From Aldehydirespirator sp965200005 (GTDB lineage: Bacteria; Actinomycetota; Acidimicrobiia; Acidimicrobiales; Aldehydirespiratoraceae): a stretch of DNA of 64,000 nt. The notes below the pieces were generated by a model. That model ran no database searches, had not been told where the DNA came from, and saw nothing but the letters and a program-made list of their open reading frames with translations. Each line of letters opens with the position of its first letter. The first letter of the stretch is position 1. This document shows, one piece after another, positions 16,477 through 26,234 of the stretch. Made by a program: the position numbers and the translations under genes. The stretch covers positions 2,232,001 to 2,296,000 of the forward strand of contig OZ241331.1 in assembly GCA_965200005.1 (NCBI GenBank), written 5' to 3'.

Positions 16477-18029
16477 TGGGCGTGCCCCGAGGCCGTGGCC
16501 ACACCGGCCATCTGCAGTCCGATCTCTTCAAGGGTTACCGACTCTGGTTTGGACTCCCCAACGATCTGTCCATCGTGGATTACCACAATCCGGTCTGACA
16601 ACTGAAAGATCTCGTCAAGATCCTCAGACATCAACAGCACGGCAGCTCCCCGGTCGCGTTCTTGCGCGAGCCGTCGCCGGACGTATTCGGTTGCGGCAAT
16701 GTCGAGACCCCGGGTCGGCTGATGCACCACGATGAGTTGCGGGCCCCCAGAGAGTTCACGTGCGATGATGATCTTCTGAAGGTTGCCTCCAGACAGTGTG
16801 CGGGTTGGCTGTGACGCGGAGGGGGTCTTGATCTCGAACTTGTCGATTGAATCGGCTGCGAACTCATCAACGCGAGCCCGTCTCAGGAAACCTGCCCTGC
16901 AGAACTTGCGGGCGCGCTGGCTGCCGAGAATCAGATTCTCCTTGACGCTGAAGTCCATCATTAGACCCTGAGCGATGCGGTCACCTGGCACCGCCGCAAC
17001 CCCCAGGGAGGCGATCTTGTGGGGCGGAGCATCGCTGATGTCGGTACCGGCGAGGCCGATTGCGCCGCTGTCTGGGTGCTGCACACCAACGATCGCATCG
17101 AACAGAGCGTTCTGGCCGTTGCCGGAAACCCCTGCAACGCCGACGATCTCACCCTCCGAGGCCTTAAGCGAAAGACCCTTCAGCGAACCCCGGCCAGTGT
17201 CGGACGCGAGATGAACATCGTCGACCTCAAGCACTGTCTTGCCTGGGCGAGACCGGGTCTTGTCCACCTGAGAGAGAACCTCGCGCCCGACCATCATGCG
17301 TGCGAGCTCACGCTGGTTCGTGTCGCTGGTGTTGACCGTGCCCACGACTTTGCCTCTGCGCAGAACCGTCACTCGATCCGACAGATCCATTACCTCACGA
17401 AGCTTGTGCGTGATGAGGATGATGGTGAGACCATCGTCACGCATCCGCCGCAGGATGCGGAACAACTGCTCTACTCCTTGAGGTGTGAGCACTGCTGTCG
17501 GCTCGTCAAGGATCAGGATCTCCACACCGAAGTACAGGGTCTTGAAGATCTCAACCCACTGCTGCTCGCCAACTGATAGCCGCCCGACCTCGGCATCTGC
17601 TTCGATCTTCACGTCGTAATCCCGGAAGAACTCGTCAAGGCGCCTCCGGGCTTCGCTCATGTCCAGCCACTGCTTGGCGTGAGTGCCGATAACGACGTTC
17701 TCGATAACCGACATTGGCTGGACCAACTCGAAGTGCTGATGCACCATCCCGATGCCAACCTCAATCGCATCTTTGGGCGAGGTCAACTCAAGAACCTCAC
17801 CGTTGAGCAGCAGGCGGCCTGCTTCGGGTCGGTAAACCCCATAGAGTATGTCGGCAAGGGTCGTCTTGCCGGCCCCGTTCTCGCCAAGCAGGCAGTGGAT
17901 CTCGGCTCGACGGATCGAGATACTGACCGAGTCGTTGGCGACTACCCCGGGGAACACCTTCGTTACGTCTTCAACAACGAAGATGGGTTCACCCGCGGCT
18001 GCCGCCACCGGCTCGCTCACGTCGTTCAC
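16473..18029 (-). CDS. ABC transporter ATP-binding protein with two nucleotide-binding domains
   Basis: 518 residues with tandem ABC domains. Domain 1 has Walker A GENGAGKTT (about 49-57), signature LSVGEQQ and Walker B ILILDEPTA. Domain 2 has the degenerate Walker A GVSGNGQNA and the signature LSGGNLQK, then LIVVHQPTRGLD. This asymmetric RbsA/YufO layout is standard for sugar and nucleoside importers of the BMP class. The permease start overlaps its stop by 4 bp. Confidence 0.9.
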   Translation of the reverse strand: MNDVSEPVAAAAGEPIFVVEDVTKVFPGVVANDSVSISIRRAEIHCLLGENGAGKTTLADILYGVYRPEAGRLLLNGEVLELTSPKDAIEVGIGMVHQHFELVQPMSVIENVVIGTHAKQWLDMSEARRRLDEFFRDYDVKIEADAEVGRLSVGEQQWVEIFKTLYFGVEILILDEPTAVLTPQGVEQLFRILRRMRDDGLTIILITHKLREVMDLSDRVTVLRRGKVVGTVNTSDTNQRELARMMVGREVLSQVDKTRSRPGKTVLEVDDVHLASDTGRGSLKGLSLKASEGEIVGVAGVSGNGQNALFDAIVGVQHPDSGAIGLAGTDISDAPPHKIASLGVAAVPGDRIAQGLMMDFSVKENLILGSQRARKFCRAGFLRRARVDEFAADSIDKFEIKTPSASQPTRTLSGGNLQKIIIARELSGGPQLIVVHQPTRGLDIAATEYVRRRLAQERDRGAAVLLMSEDLDEIFQLSDRIVVIHDGQIVGESKPESVTLEEIGLQMAGVATASGHAQ

Positions 18030-18126
18030 CGATTCCTCTGAGTCATCGGCTTCATCTGGCGCATCAACGTCTCAGGGCGCGCTTGCACCGATTGGCGTAC
18101 CGATCAACCTCGAGTTGCAGAGCCCC

Positions 18127-19287
18127 CTACTCGAAGGCGTCGAACACGAGTGGGACTTCCAGTTCCCCGGCGAGGATCGCTGCTTCAGCCTCTTGCACGG
18201 CTGTAACGACATCTTCAGGGAGGTCGGCACGCAGCGCACCGAGCGACGAACCACCGTCTCGCATTGACTGGTAGACGATCCGCTCCGGTGGAGCGTCGTA
18301 GGGAATGCCCTCAATGTTGTAGCCCCACCAGGCGTCAAGAACGTCGTTGAACGCCGTGTCCCAGCGGGCGACTGCACTGGTAAGCACCACGGGCGACAGG
18401 TCAAGTTGGTCGGTGAAGTGCCCGATGGCCATGACGTTGCCGGCATCTTCGGCTGCGGCGAACGGGCCGAAACGCTCGGCATAGATCACGTCGGAGCCGT
18501 TAGCGATCTGGGTGGCGGCCGCGCTCGAGCCGGTTGCCGGGTCAAACCAACTCTCGATGTAGGTGACGCCTGCAACTTCAATGTCTGGATTCACAGACAT
18601 AGCACCGTCGATGAAGGCGTTGACCGGAGCGTTGACGTTGGCGAATGGGAAGGCCGCAACGGCAGAGATCTTGTTTGTCTCGGTCATCATCCCAGCAATG
18701 ATCCCTGACAGGTAGGCCGGTTCGTGAATGAACACGTCGATCCAGTAGGCGTTGTCGCCACCCTCGTGGTCATCGTTGCCGGAGCCCGAATATACGAAGA
18801 GCGTGTCGGGGAACTCGTCCTTGACCGCTGTGACACCGTCGATGTAGGTGCTGTGGCCGACGATGATCTCGTATTCGCCGGTCTGGGCGAGTTCACGGAT
18901 AACTCTTTCGCCGTCGGCGAAGGCGATGCCCTCTAGGATCTCGAGGTTGATCGTGAGTCCGTAGTCGTTGTTGGCCGAGACGCGATTCACGCTGTCGATA
19001 AAGGTGGCATACCAACCCTCCTCCTTGGTGCCCACGACGAGCATCACCATGTCGATCGATGTTGGCAGTTCCGGCTCAGGTTCAACCGCTTCCATCTCAT
19101 CAGCACCGGCGTCTTCGGTCTCTGTTGAGGCGGGCTCGTCGGGTGCCGCTGTCGTCGTGGCCGCAGCTGTGGCTTCGGGCTCGTCGTCATCGCCGCATGC
19201 TGTAACTGATGCGGCTAGCACGAATGCGAGCAGCACACACAGGATCGACGAACGCCTAAGCAATGCACGTCTCGGGTTTGTTGTCAT
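18127..19287 (-). CDS. BMP family substrate-binding lipoprotein
   Basis: 386 residues. A lipoprotein signal ends in VTAC (Cys about 31), followed by an acidic Thr/Ala/Glu-rich linker of about 45 residues and a BMP/PnrA-like periplasmic-binding fold (from about 76, IDMVMLVVGTKEEGWY). PnrA-type proteins bind purine nucleosides; others of the family bind autoinducers or sugars. GGGAGGG precedes the ATG. It heads the four-gene importer. The 235 bp upstream hold the likely promoter, including an imperfect GTGTGACA/TGTCGCACAC dyad near 19478-19500. Confidence 0.86.
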   Translation of the reverse strand: MTTNPRRALLRRSSILCVLLAFVLAASVTACGDDDEPEATAAATTTAAPDEPASTETEDAGADEMEAVEPEPELPTSIDMVMLVVGTKEEGWYATFIDSVNRVSANNDYGLTINLEILEGIAFADGERVIRELAQTGEYEIIVGHSTYIDGVTAVKDEFPDTLFVYSGSGNDDHEGGDNAYWIDVFIHEPAYLSGIIAGMMTETNKISAVAAFPFANVNAPVNAFIDGAMSVNPDIEVAGVTYIESWFDPATGSSAAATQIANGSDVIYAERFGPFAAAEDAGNVMAIGHFTDQLDLSPVVLTSAVARWDTAFNDVLDAWWGYNIEGIPYDAPPERIVYQSMRDGGSSLGALRADLPEDVVTAVQEAEAAILAGELEVPLVFDAFE

Positions 19288-19522
19288 GTTGGGGTGTCCC
19301 TCCCTTGATGATGGCTCTTTGTAGAGGTCTGGATGCGTCCGCCGTTCCGCCTTGCCGCGCTCGATTGCGAATCAACGCCACGCCATGCCGGTTGAGAAAC
19401 GCTACTTCAATGGATGCCGCAGCCGGAACGCAGGCGGCAACTGATGCTGTACAGATGAGATGTCTAGTGGCACCGTGTGACATGCACTGTCGCACACAGA
19501 CGCCACATCGCGTTTAGCCTCG

Positions 19523-20584
19523 TTATTCCTCTACCCCTACCCCGACCTCATCAGCCAACTCGAAGAGCCACTTGCGGTAGGCCAAGGTCACGTCATCGGC
19601 GACCTTTACATAGGTCTCGGCACTGAGCCGGTCGGGTAGGTGTTCAGGCCACTGAGATTCGACGATTGGCTGATCTTGTGACAGCACCAATAGCTCGAAC
19701 TCCAGCAGGAAGTCCATGTCGTCTTTGGTGGTGGCGAAGTCAGCGCCTATGTGCCAGAAGTTGCGACATGTTGCTGGGCCGGTTGGCGCGCTCACCATGT
19801 AGAGCGCGTAGCGGCGGCCGTTGGGAAAGGTTCGTATCAACGAGATCGACCCTGGCGGTGTGAGCTCATACCAGTTATGTACCGTCATCGTGTCGTCGGA
19901 GATGCCGAGCAGTTCTTTCATGCGGTCGACGTTGGGTTCGACGAACACCTTGTCGAAACGCAGCGCGCCGTTCTCACGCCACACGTCGTGACGGTCAATC
20001 TGAGCCCTGTCTCGGGTGCCGAGGATGTTCTTGTGAACGAATGGGAAGTGTGAGAAGTCGACGAAGTTCTCGAGGCGGCGGGGCGAACTGGTAGCCCAGT
20101 CATAGAAGGGTGGCGTCAGCCAGCGCATCTTGGGGTCGTCCCAAATCGGTATTCCAGGTGCGTCTCCCCAGGGGTTGTCGCTTAGGCACACCCAGATCAG
20201 GCCCGAACGCTCGGTGCATCGGTAGCGGACCAGGTTGAGTTTGAGAACGCCGCTGAGTTCAGGCCGAGATGGGATCGATACGAGCGTTCCCTCCATGTCG
20301 TAGGCCCACCCGTGGTAGGGGCAGTTGATGCAGCCGTTCTCGATCCAGCCAAGCGAGACCGCGGCACCCTTGTGGCGGCATACATCCATGAAGGCGCGCA
20401 CGATCCCGTTGTGGCGAGCTACAACGATGCGTTCACCAAGCAGGCGACCCGATGTCATCTGGCCTTCTGTGACATCGCGGGAGTAGGCAACGGGATGCCA
20501 GAAGTGCCACATCGACCGGTACCACTTCGAGTTCAGTTCCGGTGTGAACGGGTCGACGACAGCTTCGTTGCCTGAGCCCAACAT
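19523..20584 (-). CDS. Rieske non-heme iron oxygenase, second copy
   Basis: 353 residues. Rieske ligands are at CRH (69-71) and CPYH (88-91); the iron site is ENFVDFSHFPFVH with His at 179 and 184. It shares the fold, length and local sequence (HKGAAVSLGW, PYHGWAYD) with the oxygenase at 12808-13890, so the two are paralogues. Its gene follows the GcvT-like gene by 20 bp, so hydroxylation of a methyl group and folate-dependent one-carbon capture may be linked. No dedicated reductase is encoded nearby; the ferredoxin at 13887-14093 is the nearest electron carrier. Confidence 0.85.
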   Translation of the reverse strand: MLGSGNEAVVDPFTPELNSKWYRSMWHFWHPVAYSRDVTEGQMTSGRLLGERIVVARHNGIVRAFMDVCRHKGAAVSLGWIENGCINCPYHGWAYDMEGTLVSIPSRPELSGVLKLNLVRYRCTERSGLIWVCLSDNPWGDAPGIPIWDDPKMRWLTPPFYDWATSSPRRLENFVDFSHFPFVHKNILGTRDRAQIDRHDVWRENGALRFDKVFVEPNVDRMKELLGISDDTMTVHNWYELTPPGSISLIRTFPNGRRYALYMVSAPTGPATCRNFWHIGADFATTKDDMDFLLEFELLVLSQDQPIVESQWPEHLPDRLSAETYVKVADDVTLAYRKWLFELADEVGVGVEE

Positions 20585-20604
20585 CGTTCCGAAACTCGTG
20601 ACCG

Positions 20605-21885
20605 TTAGCGACTGGAGGGGATGCGACGACGCTTCATGGTCACGAACGGCAGGTCCACCACCGTTGCCGGCACCTCGCCGTTCACGGCTCTGCCCATCCC
20701 GTCATGAACCTGCCATGTCAAGCTGACATTACTGCCCGCTCCAACATCAGATGACTCAAGGTGTGCGAACCCGATCATGGTTTGCAGCGCCGTGCTCCAT
20801 CCCATTGAAGTGGCGAATCCGACGTTGTTGCCATCAGCGAGGATCTCAGAGTTGAAGTGACGGTGCAGTCTGGGGCTCACGAGCGGCGGCGTACCGCAAC
20901 TCTCGTAAAGGGCTGCGATGCCCGACGGATCAATCCTCAGGCCTTTCATCATCTTGGAAGGGCGCTCGCCACGAGCCTCGGCTTCCAGTGCGGAGCGCCC
21001 GACGAAGTGAGTCTCTCGGCGAAAGTTCACAAGCCGACCGAAGTTGAGTTCGGCCGGGGTGTGGAAGTACCTGTCACCTTCAAGGTATGCGAACTGCACC
21101 TGCGCGAAGGGGCCGGCCGGGCGGTAATCGCAGCCGACGATCAGCATTCCAGCCTCAACCCGAGCCGTCGCCTGTGCCGCGTTGCCGATAGGGATTGCAC
21201 CGACGGTGGCACCGCGCTCCACGAATAGACCGAACATGTCGGGTGCTGCATCGGGACCGACCCACATCTCGAAACCGAGTTCGCCGGTAAAGCCGGTTCG
21301 CCAGAGCCGCACATCGTGGCCGTTGATGTTGATGATGCGGCCTCTGGAGAAGCCGAGGTCATGATGACTGTCGCCGGTCACGGCCTTCATCACATCTGGA
21401 GACTTGGGGCCTTGTACGCAAAGAACACCAAAGTCACGGGGAGTGTTGAGAGCATCGGTGATCTCAACGTCAAGCTCACCTCGAAGCCCCTCGAACCAGG
21501 CGACCATAGGTCCGCCCATGTGAATGAACTGCTGCGCACCAGTTCGGAAGGTGATCCCCTCGTTAACGGTGTGACCGTCCTCATCGCAGTAGAAGGTGTA
21601 GATCGCGTGGTCGACATCAACCTTTGACGCGTCGCGAACCTGCACCTTGTCGATGAACGCCTCCGCGTCTGGCCCCTCGACGATCGTCTTGAACAGAGGC
21701 GTCTTGTCTTCGATGCCTGCGGTTTCTCGCAGCGCTGCCATTTCGGCCACTTCGTTGGTGAAGTGATCAACCATGTGATACCCAGCCCAAGCAATCCACA
21801 ACCCCGACTGAGACAACGGCGCCTGAGAGCGATTCAGGTAAGTATGGGTGAAACTACTCGGGTCATAAGTGTGCTCCTCAGCCAT
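20605..21885 (-). CDS. GcvT-like tetrahydrofolate-dependent demethylase/aminomethyltransferase family protein
   Basis: 426 residues of the GcvT/DmdA/LigM superfamily. It has DHFTNEVAEMAALRETAGI near the N-terminus, VQGPKSPDVM, and the folate-site hallmark WRTGFTGELGFEMWV at about 196-210, followed by the C-terminal GcvT barrel (GRSALEAEARGE). It is longer than glycine-cleavage T protein (about 365) and nearer to DMSP or aryl-O-demethylases, which pass a methyl group to tetrahydrofolate. The other gcv genes are absent, so a glycine-cleavage role is unlikely. It sits between a P450 and a Rieske oxygenase gene, fitting a demethylation pathway. Confidence 0.8.
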   Translation of the reverse strand: MAEEHTYDPSSFTHTYLNRSQAPLSQSGLWIAWAGYHMVDHFTNEVAEMAALRETAGIEDKTPLFKTIVEGPDAEAFIDKVQVRDASKVDVDHAIYTFYCDEDGHTVNEGITFRTGAQQFIHMGGPMVAWFEGLRGELDVEITDALNTPRDFGVLCVQGPKSPDVMKAVTGDSHHDLGFSRGRIININGHDVRLWRTGFTGELGFEMWVGPDAAPDMFGLFVERGATVGAIPIGNAAQATARVEAGMLIVGCDYRPAGPFAQVQFAYLEGDRYFHTPAELNFGRLVNFRRETHFVGRSALEAEARGERPSKMMKGLRIDPSGIAALYESCGTPPLVSPRLHRHFNSEILADGNNVGFATSMGWSTALQTMIGFAHLESSDVGAGSNVSLTWQVHDGMGRAVNGEVPATVVDLPFVTMKRRRIPSSR

Positions 21886-21903
21886 GGTTTCAACCCTAAA
21901 CCC

Positions 21904-23111
21904 TTAGTCACGGGTGGAGGTTGAGAGGATGTTTTGGGCTTTGGGTTGGTTGAAGGTGAAGTGGGCTTGGGTGATGCTGTCGACTATGCCAGCTATGCGA
22001 GTGAACGGCTTGGTGGGATCCATCTCCAGGTCGGGGAGCCTGCGGAGGGCTTCTTGGAGTAGGATCTTGGTTTCAAGACGGGCTAACTCTGCCCCGAGGC
22101 AGTAGTGCGCTGCCCACCCCAGAGCAAGATGACGGTTGGGCCAACGCTGCGGGTCAAGACACCAGGATCTGACTGGCTGACTCCCCCGTTGACGGCCTCG
22201 TCACGGTTAGCAGCTGCGAACCAAACGGCCAAGACACTGCCTGCCGGCACTTCCATGTCGCCGAAGCGGACCGGCTTGCGCACATACAGCGGCTTCATCG
22301 GGAAGGGCGTGCCGAATCGCAGGATCTCCTCGACCAGGCGACGCATCGCCATATCGTCGTCGAGGTGGGCGCGAGCCCAGTCAAGCTGGTCGAACTCAGC
22401 CAGATATGCAAAGGCGTTTGCCAGGCTCGCCCCGGTGGTGTCAGTGCCTGCGGCGATGAAGCCGAAGAGGTAGCCGAGGAGTTCCCGATCGTTGATCGTG
22501 CCTGACTTCCAGGCCGCCACAAGAACGTCAAGCAGTTCGTCTCTCCGATGTGCGAGACGCTTGGCCACGAGTTGCCAGAAGTACGCCTGCACCTCCCACT
22601 GCTGCGGCATGTTGTCCCACGGCGAGGTGTTGAAGATGTCGAGTTGACGGCGCATCCAATCCTCACGGTCGATGTCAACCCCGACGAGACCGGAGATGAC
22701 CCGCATCGACAGCCTCGACGCCATCTCCGTTGCGACGTTCACCTCTCCGGTGCCATTGGCGACCACCTCGTTAACCGTGATGACGGCGAGCTCGCGGATC
22801 AGAGGCTCGACGGTTCGCACCGCCTGGTTGCGGAACCACGGCTCCACAACGCTGCGCAGCACGTCGTGGCGACCCACATCACCGTCGAGCGTGAACGGCT
22901 CGACCATCCACATGAACTCCATGGCCATGTGGATCGGCGCTCCCTCGGGCAGATACGGCTCCTGATCACGTGAGAACGCCCGGTCACGGTTCTGCAGCAC
23001 TCCCATGACATCGGCGTGGCTGAACACGTGAAACATCCCGGTGTCGTCCCTAAACGGTGGAGTCGACGGATCATGGAACCGGGCGTCACGAGGAAAGTCC
23101 GATGGCTTCAT
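21904..23111 (-). pseudogene. cytochrome P450 with a frameshift before the heme-binding loop
   Basis: The first frame gives about 309 good P450 residues: I-helix AAGTDTTG at 220-227, ExxR at 262-265 and FAAANRDEAV. It then turns into non-P450 sequence and stops at 22083. A second frame from about 22180 down to a TAA at 21904 encodes HLALGWAAHYCLGAELARLE with the heme Cys, and a normal C-terminus. Restoring one base in the C-run 22183-22187 (a G-run on the coding strand) gives a P450 of about 402 residues, the family's usual length. Either the gene is freshly broken or the base is a sequencing or assembly error. It lies 75 bp after thiD and 18 bp before the GcvT-like gene; the 3Fe-4S ferredoxin could be its donor. 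Confidence 0.85.
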
Positions 23112-23186
23112 GCTTCGATCTTTGTGCCAACGCCCGCGTGCTGCAAAGCGTGCGCGATCACCGGGCGCCGACGAGCAGCCGCCCCG

Positions 23187-23984
23187 CTAGGCGATGATGT
23201 GACTCACGGGGCCTGCGCCGCCGAACCGCCAAGCCATGGCTGCCGTGATTGACCTCGAAACGAGGTTGTGGGCTTGCTTGATTGCCTCGCTCAGTCCGGT
23301 GCCGCTCGCAAGTCCTGCAGCTATGGCCGCCGAGAAGGTGCAACCGCTTCCTCGCACGTTTGAGGTGCCGATGCGCTGGCCTTCGATCCCCCAGTCGTTG
23401 CCATCCGCTGTGATCACGACATCGTGGGGCTCACCCTCGAATGCGCCTCCGGTTACAACTACAGCCGCAGACCCGAGCGAGCGAAACCGCTCAGCGTGAA
23501 CCAATACCTCCTCGGGCCCGGGAAGTGATGTCTGGGTGAGCAGTTCGGCTTCGGCTCGGTTCGGCGTTAGCACTCGCGCCACAGGAAACAACAGGTCACG
23601 GTAAGCGGCCTCGGTTTCTTCGCTCACAAAACGCCGGCCCCTGCCGTCAACCATCACCGGATCGACGACCGGCGCAGGCAGATCACCTGCTGCCACCCGA
23701 GACGCCACAAGTGAAACGACCTCAGGACTTCGCAACATCCCCGTCTTGGCACCGGTCACAGCAAGTTCGGCAGTGATTGAGTCAATCTGAGAAGCCACCA
23801 ACTCGGGGGACACCAACTCAACTGCGGTGACGCTTCGCAACGACTGGGCTGTGACGGCAGTGAGCGCGCTTGTGCCATGCACACCCAGAGCAGCGAACGT
23901 GGCAAGATCGGCCTGTATCCCAGCGCCTCCCAGAGGGTCTGAAGCCGCTATCGTCAGTGCGACCGGCGGCATGATTGTCGCCAC
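23187..23984 (-). CDS. thiD: hydroxymethylpyrimidine/phosphomethylpyrimidine kinase
   Basis: 265 residues with the ribokinase-like ThiD fold. The opening LTIAASDPLGGAGIQADL holds the pyrimidine-binding Ser/Gly segment. VDPVMVDGRGRR is near 108-119, and the anion-hole motif is GSGCTFSAAIAAG (usually GTGCTLSAAI), with the catalytic Cys/Gly arrangement kept. It phosphorylates HMP and HMP-P for thiamine synthesis. The start is a GTG at 23984; an ATG four codons later (23970-23972) is as good, as neither has a clear ribosome site. It is divergent from yqgE and may be co-transcribed with the downstream P450. No TPP riboswitch is seen in the 96-bp gap. Confidence 0.88.
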   Translation of the reverse strand: MATIMPPVALTIAASDPLGGAGIQADLATFAALGVHGTSALTAVTAQSLRSVTAVELVSPELVASQIDSITAELAVTGAKTGMLRSPEVVSLVASRVAAGDLPAPVVDPVMVDGRGRRFVSEETEAAYRDLLFPVARVLTPNRAEAELLTQTSLPGPEEVLVHAERFRSLGSAAVVVTGGAFEGEPHDVVITADGNDWGIEGQRIGTSNVRGSGCTFSAAIAAGLASGTGLSEAIKQAHNLVSRSITAAMAWRFGGAGPVSHIIA

Positions 23985-24080
23985 AACTCAGATCGTGCCA
24001 CAGCGTTACCTGATTACCTCCTTCGGCCGGCGAACCGCCACAGTCAAGGCCAACCGTCCCCTACCCGGAAGACTCCACGT

Positions 24081-24629
24081 ATGGACTCGACCCGCGGGAA
24101 GCTGCTCGTAGCTGCGCCTTCCCTGGCCGATCCCAACTTTCGGCTGACCGTGCTCTTGATGCTCGAACACGGCAGCGAGGGCGCGCTCGGCCTGGTCTTG
24201 AACCGGCCCAGCGAACTTGAGGTGCGAGGAACGATCGATGACTGGGCGAACGTCGTGAGCGAGCCTGCGGTGGTGTTCGTTGGCGGGCCGGTGAGCCAGT
24301 CATCTGTGATCGCGCTCGCGTCGGTGGCTCTAGATGACGTTGACAAGCATTGGTCTCAGGTGGCCGGCAGGGTTGGCACTGTCGACCTGGAGAAGAGTCC
24401 ACTCGATATCGGTGGGCTTGATGAGGTGCGCATCTTTGCTGGATATGCCGCCTGGGCACCCGGGCAACTAGAGGCCGAACTCGCCGACAACGCTTGGTTC
24501 GTGCTCGATCACCACAGTTCCGACGCCTTCGTTAGCGATCCGACCGAGTTGTGGTGGCAGGTGATGGAGCGCCAGGAAGGCGAGTTGCACCAACTGCGCC
24601 ACTACCCCACCAACCCCTCAGACAACTAG
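24081..24629 (+). CDS. yqgE: YqgE/AlgH family protein (UPF0301)
   Basis: 182 residues. It opens with the family signature GKLLVAAPSLADPNF...VLLMLEH, then GALGLVLNRPS, FVGGPV, and FAGYAAWAPGQLEAEL near 115-130. The molecular role is still unclear. The last 26 codons plus two bases after the stop (24553-24631) are repeated almost exactly at 43768-43846, with the only difference a synonymous GAG/GAA change. This pattern is expected when a genomic island integrates into the 3' end of a gene and carries a replacement end. Confidence 0.9.
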   Translation: MDSTRGKLLVAAPSLADPNFRLTVLLMLEHGSEGALGLVLNRPSELEVRGTIDDWANVVSEPAVVFVGGPVSQSSVIALASVALDDVDKHWSQVAGRVGTVDLEKSPLDIGGLDEVRIFAGYAAWAPGQLEAELADNAWFVLDHHSSDAFVSDPTELWWQVMERQEGELHQLRHYPTNPSDN

Positions 24630-24631
24630 AG
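24553..24631 (+). repeat. 79-bp direct repeat, left copy (3' end of yqgE)
   Basis: Identical at 78 of 79 positions to 43768-43846 in the same orientation, 19,215 bp away. The difference is G at 24569 against A at 43784, a third-codon position. The repeat ends two bases after the yqgE stop. It is the likely left attachment site of the island. Confidence 0.9.
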
Positions 24632-24644
24632 CCGCTCCGTAAAG

Positions 24645-26067
24645 TTGCCGACGGTGGAGCCTGTCCCGCGGTCGGCTTGGTTGACGCTCGCCTCGGTGTC
24701 GGCTGCCGTGTTCATGGTGGCTATGGAAGTCACGGTAATTGCTTTGGCGTTGCCCAGCATCCGGGCTTCCTTGGATGGGTCAGCCACAGCACTGTCTTGG
24801 GTGATCAACACCTACGCCATCGGGGTTGCCGCCCTGCTGTTGCTGTCGGGTTGGCTGGCCGACCGCTTCGGCCGGCGGCGGATCTTGCAGCTGGGGCTGT
24901 CGCTGTTCGCATTGGGTTCGCTCGGAAGCCGGATTCTCCGTGAGCATCGAGATGCTCATAGCTGCCCGGGCTCTTCAGGCTGTGGGAGGATCGCTTCAAT
25001 ACCCGGCCGGCATGGCCCTGCTGCTGACAGCCTTCCCCCGGTCTCGCCATCAGACCGCCATGGGCACCTGGAGCGCCACCGGCGGCCTAGCCGCGGCGTT
25101 GGGCCCGGCCATAGGAGCGTTGCTGATCGAAGGCTTCGGATGGCGTGCCGTGTTCTTCGTCAACGTGCCGGTGGCCTTGGCAACGCTCGCTCTGGGAGCT
25201 CGAGTCCTCGTCGAGAGCACCGGCGACGAGACCAAGTCAAAGGTGGACACGATCGGCGTGCCAATGGCATCCATTGGGGTAGGCGTCATCACTTTTGGAA
25301 TCGTCCAGGGCAACACGTGGGGCTGGCGCTCGGCCGCCACCTTGGGCACCTTTGCGGCAGGCGCCGCGATGATCGCGGCCTTCGTGCGCCGCGGCTACCG
25401 CCATCCAGCACCGTTGTTCGACTTTGACCTGCTCCGCATCCGTTCATTCGTCCTGGGCAATCTCGGTTCCCTGTTCTTTGCCTTCGGCTTCTTTGCCTTT
25501 CTCGTTCCCCTGCCGACGTTCATCCAGGAGGTATGGGGTTGGTCGGTGCTTCACACCGGCCTGGCCCTCGCGCCCGGTTCGATCGTGTCCTTTCTCATCT
25601 CACCGCAGGCGGGCAGGCTCGCGGACCGGATCGGAAACGCTCCCCTACTCGTCATGGGCGCCTCCTGCGGAGCAATCGGCTTGGGTTGGCTCTTCTGGAG
25701 CACAACAACCGAACCGTCGCTGGCACGACTACTGATCGCCACGATGCTTGTCGGGGTCTCATCCGGTGCCGGATTCGCCCAACTCGTCGGAGCAGCCCTG
25801 CGCGATGTCCCATCCCGGCGCTACGCCATGGCCACCGCCGGGCGCACTACGTTCTTTCAACTCAGCGTCGCCCTGGCTATAGCCATCGCGTTTACCGTTA
25901 TTGGACAGATCGCCGACCCGGTGTCCACATTGACCTCATACAAACAGGTGTGGCTGCTCGCAGGTGCTGGTCAGCTCGGGAACATCCTGCTGTTCTTCCT
26001 GCTCTATCCCTATGACGCTGGCGGCTCCCCTATTGTGGCTCGCCTTCGCCCAGGTGTGCGTCGCTAA
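24645..26067 (+). pseudogene. MFS transporter, EmrB/QacA (DHA2) family, frameshifted
   Basis: The first frame (from TTG 24645, or GTG 24654) gives the N-terminal helices, including EVTVIALALPSI and the loop motif WLADRFGRRRI, up to LFALGSL. The second frame picks up GFSVSIEMLIAARALQAVGG and runs to 26067, giving a 14-helix drug:proton antiporter-like protein of about 473 residues. The frames join if one A of the pair at 24926-24927 is removed. The gene starts only 14 bp after the left repeat, with no ribosome site visible, so its own upstream region may have been lost at the island edge. Substrate unknown. Confidence 0.8.
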
Positions 26068-26234
26068 GGATTGCGGCCCTGAAACCAACCTGATCAAGTC
26101 ACTCGGGTGCGCCGCCGTTGCCTTGACAGGCAACTCTCACCTGTGCGACTATTGCACTATGCGAGAGACAGTCTTGCAAAGTGCAACAAGAGTGCGCTGA
26201 AAGTGAAGGAACTGCACGCCAGAACCAGGACCGC

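Noticed and set aside
19478..19502. Imperfect GTGTGACA/TGTCGCACAC dyad upstream of the BMP gene
   Set aside because: Arms differ in length by two bases; too weak to call an operator by eye.
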